From Leptospiraceae bacterium (GTDB lineage: Bacteria > Spirochaetota > Leptospiria > Leptospirales > Leptospiraceae), in the NCBI GenBank assembly GCA_947458405.1, contig CANGZW010000007.1:1-64000 (forward strand): a stretch of 64,000 bases of DNA. Reading direction: 5' to 3'. Below the pieces are notes generated by a model. The model worked only from the letters and a program-made list of their open reading frames with translations. It was not told the origin of the DNA and made no database searches. Positions 11,150-21,514 of this stretch are shown piece by piece. Position 1 is the stretch's first letter, and each line of letters begins with the position of its first letter. The position numbers and the translations under genes were made by a program.

Positions 11150-11899
11150 TTATTTTTTTCTAGGTTCTTTAGGCATATTTTCATACTTTAAGTGCATTCT
11201 TTTCCATACTTTTAGATAGTATTGGTATCTCTTTCTTTTCCTATCGAGGTCATCTCCAAAGCTTCTATCATCTGTGATATAAATTCTATCAACATTTAAT
11301 TCTTTAATTCGCAAAGAAAAATGAAAAATATAGCTCCATAACTCTAAGGGAGACGCATATCCTGTTTCTGTAAAATTATGATTACGAAAAGCATTTACCC
11401 TGTACCTTTTAAATCCACAAAAAGAGTCTGTGATTCCGAGCTTATAATGATCATTTATTTTAGCTGTAATTCGTCTATTAATTTCAATTCGATCTTTTGG
11501 AGGCTCAATACCTTGGACACCTGAATCGGGTAAATATCTACTGCCACTCACTAAATCAATTGAAGAATCAAAGTTCATAAATCGGGGGATATCACTGGGT
11601 TGATGCTGATCGTCACAATCCATCGTAATACAATACTCATACTTTTTTTCAATAGCAAAATTTAATCCTGAAATTAGACTTGCGCCATAGCCTTCATTTT
11701 TTGTTTTTTGAATAATATTAATTTCTTTAAACTTATTTGAAATAGTAGTTAATTTATGAGAAGTTAAATCGGTTGAACCATCATTTACGAAAAGTATGTC
11801 CGCATATTTTTCTGTGAATTGAATCGTTCTTTCTAATACCTTTTCTATAACATTTTCTTCATTGAAAACGGGTATGACAATTAAAGTATTTCTATCCAA
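11150..11899 (-). CDS. Family 2 glycosyltransferase
   Basis: 249 aa; VIPVFNEENVIEKVL, LFVNDGSTD, TMDCDDQHQPSDI. Confidence 0.88.
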   Translation of the reverse strand: MDRNTLIVIPVFNEENVIEKVLERTIQFTEKYADILFVNDGSTDLTSHKLTTISNKFKEINIIQKTKNEGYGASLISGLNFAIEKKYEYCITMDCDDQHQPSDIPRFMNFDSSIDLVSGSRYLPDSGVQGIEPPKDRIEINRRITAKINDHYKLGITDSFCGFKRYRVNAFRNHNFTETGYASPLELWSYIFHFSLRIKELNVDRIYITDDRSFGDDLDRKRKRYQYYLKVWKRMHLKYENMPKEPRKK

Positions 11900-11903
11900 A
11901 TTC

Positions 11904-13610
11904 TTAATTTACTCTTCCTCTGAATTTTAGTTTTACAGAGTATGTTCCTGTTGATGTGCCGCTGTTTACAACAGTTAATGTCCATGTTCCAGATGTTGAT
12001 TCTCGTAGATGCCTCGCCGTACCAAATCTAATAGCAGAGGAAGAACTCGAGAAGGTAGAACAATTACTGATAGCATTCCCAGAAGATGTATAACAAGTAT
12101 GCGGTTCCAAGAGGATACTATCCGTAGAAGTTAGCCCACTTGAATTGGCAGGTATATTGGAGTGAGTCAGTGTTATTTTTAATTTTCCCATTTGACTGAA
12201 GGTGGTCGTGAAATATATCTCTATAAATTCAATTTTTGTGATTTGGTTAGAAGTTGAGGTTATTGTTGTATTAGTAGTCCCATTGGCAGTAATTTGTTGA
12301 TTTGATATTGTATCGGAATCAATGCTTATATAAGGATTGGTAATTCTCGACCAAGAGGAGGCGGTTTGAATTGCATTGTATGCATGAATTGTTCCAAAAC
12401 CATATTTGTGATTTATATTGAGATTGGCTCCATTTGTTGTCCAACCTGTTTCACTACTATCATTTTTGCGGGCACTGAATGCTAAGATTTCTCGCACGTC
12501 TCTCCAACTTAAATCGGAATATTTACTCATTAATAGGGCAATGACTCCAGCGGCTAAGGGAGCGGAGGAAGAGGTACCATTGAAATCATTTCTGTAGGAT
12601 CTATTTGAATAATTGGTGGACTTAGTAGAATTATTGCTCCCTGATTCGCCTGTTCGGTCTGTAGTACTGATTCCTAAATAGTCGTCTCCCATTGTATGAG
12701 CACATACCCATAAATTAGCACCATTCTCAGAGTAAAAGGCTTTTTTATCATCACTTCCTACTCCACAAATAGATAACACTCCGTGAAAATTTGCCTGTCC
12801 ATCATAATTGGAATTATCGATAATTTCTTTCTTACTATTAGTGGCACCATTGCCTGCTGCCCAAGTATAAATAGTCCCTAAGCCGTTTCTTCCTGTTGTG
12901 ATACCAGACTCTATTGCTGATTGCCAAAGAGAACTGGCAAACTCATCCGAGTACAATCCCGTTCCGTCACTTGCCCCCCAACTATTATTGGAAACATAGA
13001 TGGAAGCAATATCTTTTGTCATAGCATCTGCAACCACAGAGCTACCTATAGTAGTTAATTCCAAAATATTTCTAGCGGTTAGTTTTGCTTTGGGAGAGGC
13101 TCCCCGCAGACCTACATTGTTATTACTTTGAGCAGCAATCACTCCTGCCACAGAAGTTCCATGTCCGCTATCAGAATAGTAATGCCCTGGATCCAATGAG
13201 TTTTTTAGGTAATTATAACTTTTTACAGTAGAAATATTTCCACAAAGATCTTCATGACCCGTTTCCATTCCATCATCGATAACAGCGACAGTGACACCCT
13301 CTCCCAAAATTCCATCATTCCAGGGAGTTATCACTCCAGCATCAAAACCACTTGTTTGTGAGAGATGCCATTGGGATGAAAAAAGGGGATCGGTACCGCC
13401 AGATACAGATCCATATCTACAGGTGGTATTTAGGAATGAATTTAAAATTAGTAGCATAGCTAAATTGTCTAAGGATGTATCTTTTTTGACCTGACAATTA
13501 CTAACAAAGAATAGTAAAATTATCATAAGTAAAGCAATTATACGTTTATGAAGTATATTTTTTTTACTTATATATAATTTTTTATTTTTTATAATATCTT
13601 TCATATTCAT
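11904..13610 (-). CDS. S8 subtilisin/kexin-like serine protease lipoprotein with C-terminal P-like domain
   Basis: 568 aa; lipobox-like FVSNC; DPLFSSQWHL mature-start motif; catalytic VAVIDDG / GHGTSVAG / NGTSSSAPLAAG; P-domain-like end (LKITLTHSNIP...GTWTLTVVNSGTSTGT). Confidence 0.9.
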   Translation of the reverse strand: MNMKDIIKNKKLYISKKNILHKRIIALLMIILLFFVSNCQVKKDTSLDNLAMLLILNSFLNTTCRYGSVSGGTDPLFSSQWHLSQTSGFDAGVITPWNDGILGEGVTVAVIDDGMETGHEDLCGNISTVKSYNYLKNSLDPGHYYSDSGHGTSVAGVIAAQSNNNVGLRGASPKAKLTARNILELTTIGSSVVADAMTKDIASIYVSNNSWGASDGTGLYSDEFASSLWQSAIESGITTGRNGLGTIYTWAAGNGATNSKKEIIDNSNYDGQANFHGVLSICGVGSDDKKAFYSENGANLWVCAHTMGDDYLGISTTDRTGESGSNNSTKSTNYSNRSYRNDFNGTSSSAPLAAGVIALLMSKYSDLSWRDVREILAFSARKNDSSETGWTTNGANLNINHKYGFGTIHAYNAIQTASSWSRITNPYISIDSDTISNQQITANGTTNTTITSTSNQITKIEFIEIYFTTTFSQMGKLKITLTHSNIPANSSGLTSTDSILLEPHTCYTSSGNAISNCSTFSSSSSAIRFGTARHLRESTSGTWTLTVVNSGTSTGTYSVKLKFRGRVN

Positions 13611-13780
13611 TTTAGTAAGGTAATCATATTAAAAAAGAGTAAGTAATTTAATTTTTTATTGAAATCTTTAGTCATTCCATAGTAAATTGCAGTACGTATT
13701 TTAATATGATTAAATAATATTTTTACATATTATATTAATTAGACTTTAAAAATATGAATAATATTACAGGTTTTTTTATT

Positions 13781-14422
13781 TTATCGGGGGAATGCCTTTT
13801 GATACCATTCAGGGCTAGATGATATTACACCAGATTTTGTTCTAAGTTCATTGGCTTTATCTAAACAGGAAAATCCGGGTTGGGTATCAAAAACATAAAA
13901 AAATCCATTGGTGAGTGGAAGTTTTTTTTGAAATTTAATTTTATTTTCTTTTGCCCAATTTTCAGCATCTTGTGAGGATAAGTCCTTATCCATTTCAATT
14001 ATAATGCTACCGGGGAGGGTCATCAGACTCGAATCATTTCCATTTGAGGAAAATACCGGAGAATAGTCACCATTGTTTTGAAGGGTCGAAGGCACAGATC
14101 CTCTTGACAAAAAGGACTTAATTCCTGCGCTTCCTACCTTGTGAATTTTCACTCTATTTCCATCGACAACAGTCTGTGCTCCTTTGTCGAGCTCCCTATA
14201 TTTAGACTTTCCAGTGGAAAATTCTGCTACATAGTCGGGGAGTAGGGTGACCCGTTTTTGTTCTTTTCCATCGTAGTACATGTGAATAACACCTCTATCT
14301 TTGGTATCGATAATTTTTTTATCTTCCGCGACTAACTCTTCTTTCATGCAGGAAGATAAAAAAAGTATGGGAAGGATGACTACTATTTTTATCTTGTATA
14401 TGTTAAGCCTATTATTTTTCAT
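13781..14422 (-). CDS. Lipoprotein resembling a stand-alone S8 protease propeptide
   Basis: 213 aa; lipobox FLSSC; segments resembling propeptides of bacterial kexin-like proteases (YYDGKEQKRVTLLPDYVAEF...; SIIIEMDKDLSSQDAENWAKENKIKFQKKLPLTNGFFYVFDTQPGFSCLDKANELRTKSGVISSSPEWY). No protease domain. Confidence 0.65.
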   Translation of the reverse strand: MKNNRLNIYKIKIVVILPILFLSSCMKEELVAEDKKIIDTKDRGVIHMYYDGKEQKRVTLLPDYVAEFSTGKSKYRELDKGAQTVVDGNRVKIHKVGSAGIKSFLSRGSVPSTLQNNGDYSPVFSSNGNDSSLMTLPGSIIIEMDKDLSSQDAENWAKENKIKFQKKLPLTNGFFYVFDTQPGFSCLDKANELRTKSGVISSSPEWYQKAFPR

Positions 14423-14436
14423 TTTGTCCTCTATAA

Positions 14437-16095
14437 TTAATTAATTCTTCCATAAAATTTTAAACTGGCTGTAAAAGTTACAGATGTGCTAGTAGCTTTT
14501 AAAATCCATGTACTACCAACAGACTCTCCTAGGTGACGACTTGTCCCCATTCGAATGGTTCCCATGTTTGAACCGGTTTGGCAAAAAACATAGCTATTTC
14601 CAGAAGCACAATAGTGAGACTCAATTAAAATGCTTTTTGTTCCGGATGTATTACTTCTATAAAGTTCTATAGTTATTGTTCCTGTGTCACTTGCTGTAGT
14701 ACTAAAGTTAATCTCTATAAATTCTATTTTTGATATATTGTTACAGGCAGATGTAGTAAAACTAATTTGACCTGTGCTACTTGTCGCGCTTGCTATATCA
14801 CATGTAATTTGAGGATTTGTAATACTCGACCAGGTGGATGCAGTAGACATTGCACGAGTTGCGTCTATAGTTCCAAATCCATAATTATGATTGATATTAT
14901 AACCAGCAGTATTCGTAGTCCAATCCGAATTTGAGCTATCATTCTTTCGGGCACTTTTAGCTAAAATTTCCCTAACATCCCTCCAAGAAAAAGCAGGATA
15001 TTTACCCACTAAGAGTGCTGTTACCCCAGCCGCTAGGGGTGCCGCAGAAGATGTCCCATTGAACTTTTTAGTATAATTTTTATTGCTTAGGTCAGAACTA
15101 CTTGAAGAAGTATTTAGTCCTTTGCCTCCTGACGCATCCGTTGTTGTTATAGCCCTTGTGTAACCTGTATTAGTACCTTGGGTGTGTGCACAAACCCAAA
15201 GATTGGCACCCTTTTCTGAATAACTTGCCCTTTTGCCATCTTCTCCCACTCCACAGATGGCCAGAACACCGTAGTAGTTAGCCTGCCCATCAAAATTAGA
15301 ATTATCAAATGGAAGTGTAGTATTATTGATTATACCGCTATACCCTCCATTTCCAGCAGCCCAAAAATAGAGAGTTCCCTTCCCACTTCTACCTGTTGTG
15401 ATACCACTTATGATTGCATTTTTCCAGAGGCTTGTCGCAAGAGTGGAGTTATAGTTTCCTGTTCCATCTGCGGCTCCCCAGCTATTATTGGATATGGAGA
15501 TAAGGTCAGTTTGGCTGGTGAGAGCCTCCGCAACATTAGAATCAGTTGCACCCTCCAGGATATTTCTACCCACTAATTTTGCATCATAAGCAACACCTTT
15601 TCCTCCCAGACTGTTTCCTGAAATGGAGGCAATCACTCCTGCCACAGAACTCCCATGGTGACTGGTAAAGACAGAATGTGTGGGATCGGTGCTTTTGGTT
15701 GCATAATTATAACCAGTCACAGAGGAAGAAACATTTGAGCAAAGATCTTCATGGAGAATTTCTAACCCATCATCCACAACTGAGACAACCACACCGGAGC
15801 CCGTACTACCTGAGGACCAAACAGAAGATACATTGGCATCTTCCCCGGAAGTAATTGAATTATTTAAATGCCACTGATCTGTAAATAGAGGATCGCTTCC
15901 TCCACTTACGGATACAGAACCTGTTGGACAATTATTTTTAGAAGCAATTTGTCCCAAGAGATACAACAGTATTAAATCATTTTTAGGATCGGAAGAACTG
16001 GTTTTGCAGGAGGCCAAGTTAAGGATTAAAACACACTGGGTACAGATTATAAACAAGTATGGGAGAATTGAATGTTTTAGCTTTGTTATACTCAT
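14437..16095 (-). CDS. S8 subtilisin/kexin-like serine protease lipoprotein with C-terminal P-like domain (paralogue)
   Basis: 552 aa; lipobox LASC; DPLFTDQWHL; VVSVVDDG / HHGSSVAG / NGTSSAAPLAAG; similar C-terminal domain to the 568-aa paralogue. Confidence 0.9.
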   Translation of the reverse strand: MSITKLKHSILPYLFIICTQCVLILNLASCKTSSSDPKNDLILLYLLGQIASKNNCPTGSVSVSGGSDPLFTDQWHLNNSITSGEDANVSSVWSSGSTGSGVVVSVVDDGLEILHEDLCSNVSSSVTGYNYATKSTDPTHSVFTSHHGSSVAGVIASISGNSLGGKGVAYDAKLVGRNILEGATDSNVAEALTSQTDLISISNNSWGAADGTGNYNSTLATSLWKNAIISGITTGRSGKGTLYFWAAGNGGYSGIINNTTLPFDNSNFDGQANYYGVLAICGVGEDGKRASYSEKGANLWVCAHTQGTNTGYTRAITTTDASGGKGLNTSSSSSDLSNKNYTKKFNGTSSAAPLAAGVTALLVGKYPAFSWRDVREILAKSARKNDSSNSDWTTNTAGYNINHNYGFGTIDATRAMSTASTWSSITNPQITCDIASATSSTGQISFTTSACNNISKIEFIEINFSTTASDTGTITIELYRSNTSGTKSILIESHYCASGNSYVFCQTGSNMGTIRMGTSRHLGESVGSTWILKATSTSVTFTASLKFYGRIN

Positions 16096-16238
16096 AATTA
16101 GGATTTTTTCTTAATTCAATTCATCTTTTTATAAATTTTTTTTTTAGCAACAGAATTTAGACCAGTTCTTTAAAATAAAAACGCTTAATTTTAATTTTTT
16201 TTATTGGAAAGAGTAAAATAAAATAATTTTATGCCTAT

Positions 16239-17423
16239 ATGTCCAGTCAAAAAGGTGTTATGCTTAATTATTTTATCCCTAAATTTAGCTCTCAATTGAG
16301 AGCGTTCTTCTTTTATCTATTCTTATTTTTGTTTTCCATTTCCTGTGCCTCTACATCGACGAGAGATGCTGAGGGTTATATTTATGTTTATAATGTTGAG
16401 GGTGTTAACAAGGATGATTTAGAGCTCAATGCCAAACGTAAAATTTTGGAAAATGGACTCGGGGATTTGATCGAGGGAAGTTCCCAAGCAATTGATGGAC
16501 AGTTAAAAGAAAAAATCATCAATTCCAGCGTGGAGGGTTTTGTAACCAATTATACTCAAATTGGGGAATCAAGAAAGAAAGGTATCATGTTTGAAATAGA
16601 TGCCAAAGGAAAAGTCAATAAAAAAGCTGTGGGGGATGCCCTCAAAGAAAGATACAGAGATCTCGGAAAGCCCAGTTTTTTAATGTTAATTGATGAGAAA
16701 GTCTTCGGAAAATCCACCTCGGGAGGAGCCGTTACTATCACCGAAAATGCAATCGCTGGAAAATTTACCGAATTTGACTTTTTAGATAGAAATCAATTTA
16801 CACGAATTTTAGCCAAAGAAGGCGGGAAAACCATCGGAGTCTATGGAAACCCCAGCAATGAAGAGAAAGTTTTAGCCGCGGCGGCTGAGATGGAAGCCCA
16901 AATTTTATTAGTCGGTCAAACCGATGTAGTCAATGCGGGAGAAATCGAGGGATCTGGATTAAAATCTTTCCAAGCGGTTCTTAAATTTAAAATTTTTGAT
17001 GTGAACAGTGCAAGAATTTTAGCGGCTGACAATGCTTCGGGAGCCTATCCCCACATAAATCCTGATACGGGAGCCCAAAAAGCAATCTCCAAGGCAGTAG
17101 ATGAAGCCTATCCAAAAATCAGAGATCAGGTCGCTTCCAAGTGGAAACCGGGTACAATCGTTCGATTGAAAATTGAAGGTTTAACGTATGATGAATTTAT
17201 TGATAAAGATGTAAGAACTGTAATACGAAATATCAAGGGTGTAAATGGAGTCAATGACAAGAGCAGTGGGAATGTAAACAACATGATTGTTGTGGAAGTG
17301 GAAGCTCTGTTTAACGGAAATGCTCTGTATCAAAAAATGAGAGATAGAAAGAGTGACTTCGGGTTTGATTTTTCAAGTAAGGAAGTAAAGCCATCCACGA
17401 TACACATCGTAGTGAAGAAATAA
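16239..17423 (+). CDS. Lipoprotein of unknown function, FlgT/LPP20-like architecture suspected
   Basis: 394 aa; lipobox FSISC; early segment resembles secretion/flagellar LPP20-type modules (NAKRKILENGLGDLIEGSSQAIDGQ...). Confidence 0.55.
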   Translation: MSSQKGVMLNYFIPKFSSQLRAFFFYLFLFLFSISCASTSTRDAEGYIYVYNVEGVNKDDLELNAKRKILENGLGDLIEGSSQAIDGQLKEKIINSSVEGFVTNYTQIGESRKKGIMFEIDAKGKVNKKAVGDALKERYRDLGKPSFLMLIDEKVFGKSTSGGAVTITENAIAGKFTEFDFLDRNQFTRILAKEGGKTIGVYGNPSNEEKVLAAAAEMEAQILLVGQTDVVNAGEIEGSGLKSFQAVLKFKIFDVNSARILAADNASGAYPHINPDTGAQKAISKAVDEAYPKIRDQVASKWKPGTIVRLKIEGLTYDEFIDKDVRTVIRNIKGVNGVNDKSSGNVNNMIVVEVEALFNGNALYQKMRDRKSDFGFDFSSKEVKPSTIHIVVKK

Positions 17424-17450
17424 AAAAAGCCGCCTCTCGACGGCTTTTTT
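17422..17450 (+). terminator. Rho-independent terminator
   Basis: AAAAAAGCCG-cctctcga-CGGCTTTTTT immediately after the stop codon. Confidence 0.9.
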
Positions 17451-17479
17451 ATGTTGTTTAAACAAAAGTTACTTAAATA

Positions 17480-18343
17480 CTATCTCCAGCCATCATTACA
17501 CAATTCACTGTGATTTTCATAAAGTCCTTCTGTTGGTACGGAAGGAGCACGCACGTGACCAATGTATTGAGCATATGTTACATTACTATTGAAAGGCCAA
17601 ATTCCTTCGCTCTGAGTAATTGAGCTCTGGCATTTTGATAGACCTCCTGCTGTACTGTATCCACAGGATGAATGATATGATACTGCATAATCATCCTCTC
17701 CGGGAAGAATTGCTGATGCACCTGCCATTCCCTTATAACCGGGAACATGGCTTACTGTGATACCACCAGTATTGTTATGGTTAAAAGATGATCTAGCTGT
17801 AGAAACGATCAACGCTTTATCCATAGCATTTCCGGCATACCCAAAAGTAACACCATTGAGAGCAGATGCGAGTTCAGAACCACCAGAAGCCGCCGCTAGT
17901 GCAGTAACTCCACTGATTTTGTAACCCTTTGCAGAAGCAGTTCCACCGAGATTAGATAACCAATACTCAGAAGCATAACAACCAGCACTGTGACATACGA
18001 TTTTACATGTATCAACACCCTTGCATCTTGCGACCATTACTGTGCTTAAACTAGTTTGAGCACGGCATGTTCCATAAGTGCGAGGATCGCTTGTTCCATC
18101 ATAACCAACGAAGTACTTAGTTCCAGAAACGCTAGCTGTGTTAGTACCCCAATAACTATTCACATCAGTAGTAGTTGTTCCACAATGATTGCTACCAGAT
18201 TTACCATGAACAAAGATAGTGATTGTTCCGGCACTTAAAGAAGCAATAGACATTAGAAATGCCCCGACTGAAATGATTGTAAAATTTTTTAGCATATTTT
18301 TTTTCTCCATTTTTTTTGAATACCAATCTCGAAATCCAAACAC
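17480..18343 (-). CDS. Secreted cysteine-rich putative alpha/beta hydrolase
   Basis: Signal peptide (MLKNFTIISVGAFLMSIASLSAG), oxyanion-like TIFVHGKSG, nucleophile-elbow-like VCHSAGCYASEY, late conserved-looking Asp and His. Likely start is an internal Met. Confidence 0.6.
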   Translation of the reverse strand: MFGFRDWYSKKMEKKNMLKNFTIISVGAFLMSIASLSAGTITIFVHGKSGSNHCGTTTTDVNSYWGTNTASVSGTKYFVGYDGTSDPRTYGTCRAQTSLSTVMVARCKGVDTCKIVCHSAGCYASEYWLSNLGGTASAKGYKISGVTALAAASGGSELASALNGVTFGYAGNAMDKALIVSTARSSFNHNNTGGITVSHVPGYKGMAGASAILPGEDDYAVSYHSSCGYSTAGGLSKCQSSITQSEGIWPFNSNVTYAQYIGHVRAPSVPTEGLYENHSELCNDGWR

Positions 18344-18715
18344 TCCCTTTCTATTTGATAAAAGAGGAACTCTTTGAGTAGCGGGGGAGGTATCAGAGAA
18401 ATTATATCTTAAATGGAAAAGGAATCAATCAATTTATTAAAACTAATAACCTATTTTAGCAAATAGGAAGAGATTGAAAATTGAATGAGTTTAGTTTTTT
18501 AGAAGTCATAAATTTTTTGAAATAAAAAATAGGATATGTTCCGCTTAACTAATTTAGAAAAAAAATGATAACTAATGAATATAAAAGTTAAATATGGTAT
18601 GTTTATTTTCACGCAATCACTAAAAATAACTTAATTTAAAAAATACAGAAATTCTGTTTCTCATTTTAGCTATATTTAAGTAATAAAAGTCTTATAAAAG
18701 TAAATAGTAGATCCT

Positions 18716-21514
18716 CTAGTGAGCCTCATCCCAATTTTTTCCAAATTTCCCTTTCACTTCCAGGGGAATGAGTAATTTTTCCACATTTTCCATGGCGTTC
18801 TTAGCTAATTTTAGAACCTTGTCTTTTTCGGACTTATGAACTTCAAAGACCAATTCATCGTGAACCTGAAGGATCATTTTGGAATTCAGTTTGTTTTTCT
18901 TGATCGAAGAGTGGATGTCGAGCATTGCTTTTTTTATAAGATCGGCGGAGGTACCCTGGATGGGGCTATTGATTGCGATACGCTTTGCCGCTTCCACTTC
19001 TTGCCTTCTAGAAGATTTGATGAGGGGAATGTACCTTCTGCGACCCGAAAGTGTTTCGACATAGCCTTTTTCAAAACATTCAGAAGAAACAGTTTCCATA
19101 TAGGTTTTGACTCCCGGGTATTGATAAAAATATTTATCAATAAACATTCCCGCTTCTGTTCTCGAAATCTTTAAATTCTCTGCCAGACCAAAAGCTGTAG
19201 TACCATATATCACCGAAAAGTTGACCACTTTGGCTTTGTTTCTCATTTCGGGAGTGACCTCGGATTCGGGAACGCTGAAGAGGGCAGAGGCAGTTCTCGC
19301 GTGAATATCGAGCCCTTTTTCATAGGCTTCGAGCATGTTTTTATCTTTGGAGAAATGAGCCATGATACGTAATTCAATTTGAGAATAATCCAGACTCAGG
19401 AGCTCATAGTCTTCGTTTACGGGAATAAATCCCGCCCGAATCATTCTTCCTTCGGGGTCTTTTATGGGAATATTTTGTAAATTGGGGTCGGTGGAGGAGA
19501 GCCTACCAGTCGCCGCTATGGTTTGGTTGTAGCTAGTGTGAATTCGGTGTGTTACAGGATTACTGATTTCAGGAAGGGAGTCCACATAGGTACTGATTAG
19601 TTTGCTATATTTTCGATGGTCTAAAAGGTAGTCGATAATTTCATGTTTTCCCTGTAGGGTTTCTAAAACCCGATGGTCTGTGGAAAATCCTGTTTTATTT
19701 TTTTTGACTGTATCGAGTTTTAACTCTTCAAACAAAACTTTTTGGAGTTCTTTTGTGGAATTGATATTAAAATCCCTACCTGCTGATTTGAAGATCTTCC
19801 CTTCGATTTTTTTGAGTTCTTTTTTGAACTCTTTTGATAGCTTATTAAAATAAGGAATATCAATAGAGACTCCATTTTTTTCCATTTCTGCCAAAACTTC
19901 GATGAGAGGAATTTCTAATTTATGTAATACGTCCATAGGATCTTGTTTTTTAATATCTTCTTTTAAAATACCATACAGTCGAAAGGTAATATCTGCATCT
20001 TCCGCTGCATAGTCTGTGACTTTATCTAAATCAATTTCAAAGAGATTCTGTCTTTTTTTTCCTGTCTTTGTAAGCTCATCGTAGGTGATAGTTTTATAGT
20101 TGAGATAATCGAGTGCTAAATCATCCATATTATGCCGTCTTTCATCGGGTCGTAGTACGTAACCGGCTATCATTGTATCAAAGAATATAGGACCGAGTGA
20201 TACATCATATTTATTTAGCACTAAAAAATCATATTTAATATTTTGACCGATCTTTTGAATGTTCTTGTTTTCGAGGAATTTTTTTAAAGTTGAAATGACT
20301 TCTTCCAAATCCAGTGCTTCTTTTTGTACTTCGTTACTCGAATCAAATCCGAGGGAACTGGAATCTTTTGATTGGGGTATATATTTCACGGGGATATAAA
20401 CACCTTCGCCCTCTTTCCATGAGAGTGAAATTCCCAAGAGGTTAGCCTGCATTGGTAGGGGAGAAGTTGTTTCTGTATCTACACTGATTTCGGTACATTT
20501 ATTCAAGGAATCTAAGAGTGTTTTTAGTTCTTTGATGGATTTGATTCGCCTGTAGGCTCCCTTTTTTATTTCTTCAGTGGGTTTCAACACAGCTTCTTCT
20601 GTCTTATCCTTTGTGACTCCAACACCAATTTCTTTAGCCAGATCTCTATGTATTACGTTATATCCTCTGTTTAAGAAAACTGCTATTCTCTCAGAGTCTA
20701 GTGCTGGAGTTTGAAAATCTTCCCAGGATTGTTTGATTTTTAGGTCTGAATTTAGAGTGGCTAATTCTCTAGATAAAAAGGCCATTTCCTTGGATTTAAT
20801 TAGCTTTTCTTTGAGTGAGGGATTTTTTACAGAATCAATGTTTGCATAAATACTGTCTAATGAACTAAATTCTTTGATTAGAGTGGAGGCTCCCTTGTCC
20901 CCGATTCCCTTGACTCCCGGAATATTGTCAGACGTATCACCAACAATCCCCATATAATCCGTAATTTGTTCGGGTTTAACGCCCAGTTCGTTTACCACCC
21001 ATTCGGAGTCGATGATTATAAAATCCGAAGTGCCTTTTTTTCCCCTGAGCATTTTTATATTGTTTCTGAGGAGTAATTGATAGAGATCCTTATCCCCCGA
21101 ACAAATTACGATTTCGTTTTTATCGCCAAATTTTTTACAAAGACTTCCAATGATGTCATCTGCTTCCTGACCATCTTCCACCAGTAGGGGGTAGCCAAGT
21201 TCTCTGACAATATCCATCACTTCTCTGATTTGGGGTTTGAGTTCTTCGGGCATTGGTTTGCGTGTGGCTTTGTACTCAGAAAAAATCTTTGATCTTTCCA
21301 GGGGAGTTCCCGGATCAAAGGTAAAGGCAATGTGTGACGAAGGATAGTCATGCAAAAGTTTAAAGAACATTCTAAAGAATCCAAAAACTGCCCCACTCGG
21401 TTCGCCTGTTTTGGAGTTTTTCATGTTTGTAGTTTGAAATGCAAAATAGGCTCTAAAGACCAAAGCATGTCCATCAATAATTAATAACTGTGAAGGTGAA
21501 TTTTTTATTCCCAA
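18716..21514 (-). CDS. polA: DNA polymerase I
   Basis: 932 aa; 5'-nuclease domain start, 3'-5' exonuclease motif SVDTETTS, polymerase motifs LSLDYSQIELRIMAHFS, RNKAKVVNFSVIYG, QVHDELVFEV. Confidence 0.97.
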   Translation of the reverse strand: MGIKNSPSQLLIIDGHALVFRAYFAFQTTNMKNSKTGEPSGAVFGFFRMFFKLLHDYPSSHIAFTFDPGTPLERSKIFSEYKATRKPMPEELKPQIREVMDIVRELGYPLLVEDGQEADDIIGSLCKKFGDKNEIVICSGDKDLYQLLLRNNIKMLRGKKGTSDFIIIDSEWVVNELGVKPEQITDYMGIVGDTSDNIPGVKGIGDKGASTLIKEFSSLDSIYANIDSVKNPSLKEKLIKSKEMAFLSRELATLNSDLKIKQSWEDFQTPALDSERIAVFLNRGYNVIHRDLAKEIGVGVTKDKTEEAVLKPTEEIKKGAYRRIKSIKELKTLLDSLNKCTEISVDTETTSPLPMQANLLGISLSWKEGEGVYIPVKYIPQSKDSSSLGFDSSNEVQKEALDLEEVISTLKKFLENKNIQKIGQNIKYDFLVLNKYDVSLGPIFFDTMIAGYVLRPDERRHNMDDLALDYLNYKTITYDELTKTGKKRQNLFEIDLDKVTDYAAEDADITFRLYGILKEDIKKQDPMDVLHKLEIPLIEVLAEMEKNGVSIDIPYFNKLSKEFKKELKKIEGKIFKSAGRDFNINSTKELQKVLFEELKLDTVKKNKTGFSTDHRVLETLQGKHEIIDYLLDHRKYSKLISTYVDSLPEISNPVTHRIHTSYNQTIAATGRLSSTDPNLQNIPIKDPEGRMIRAGFIPVNEDYELLSLDYSQIELRIMAHFSKDKNMLEAYEKGLDIHARTASALFSVPESEVTPEMRNKAKVVNFSVIYGTTAFGLAENLKISRTEAGMFIDKYFYQYPGVKTYMETVSSECFEKGYVETLSGRRRYIPLIKSSRRQEVEAAKRIAINSPIQGTSADLIKKAMLDIHSSIKKNKLNSKMILQVHDELVFEVHKSEKDKVLKLAKNAMENVEKLLIPLEVKGKFGKNWDEAH

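Noticed and set aside
18836-19174. Plus-strand ORFs opposite polA (also 18879..19064)
   Set aside because: Fully antisense to the well-supported polA reading frame; no RBS or recognisable domain.
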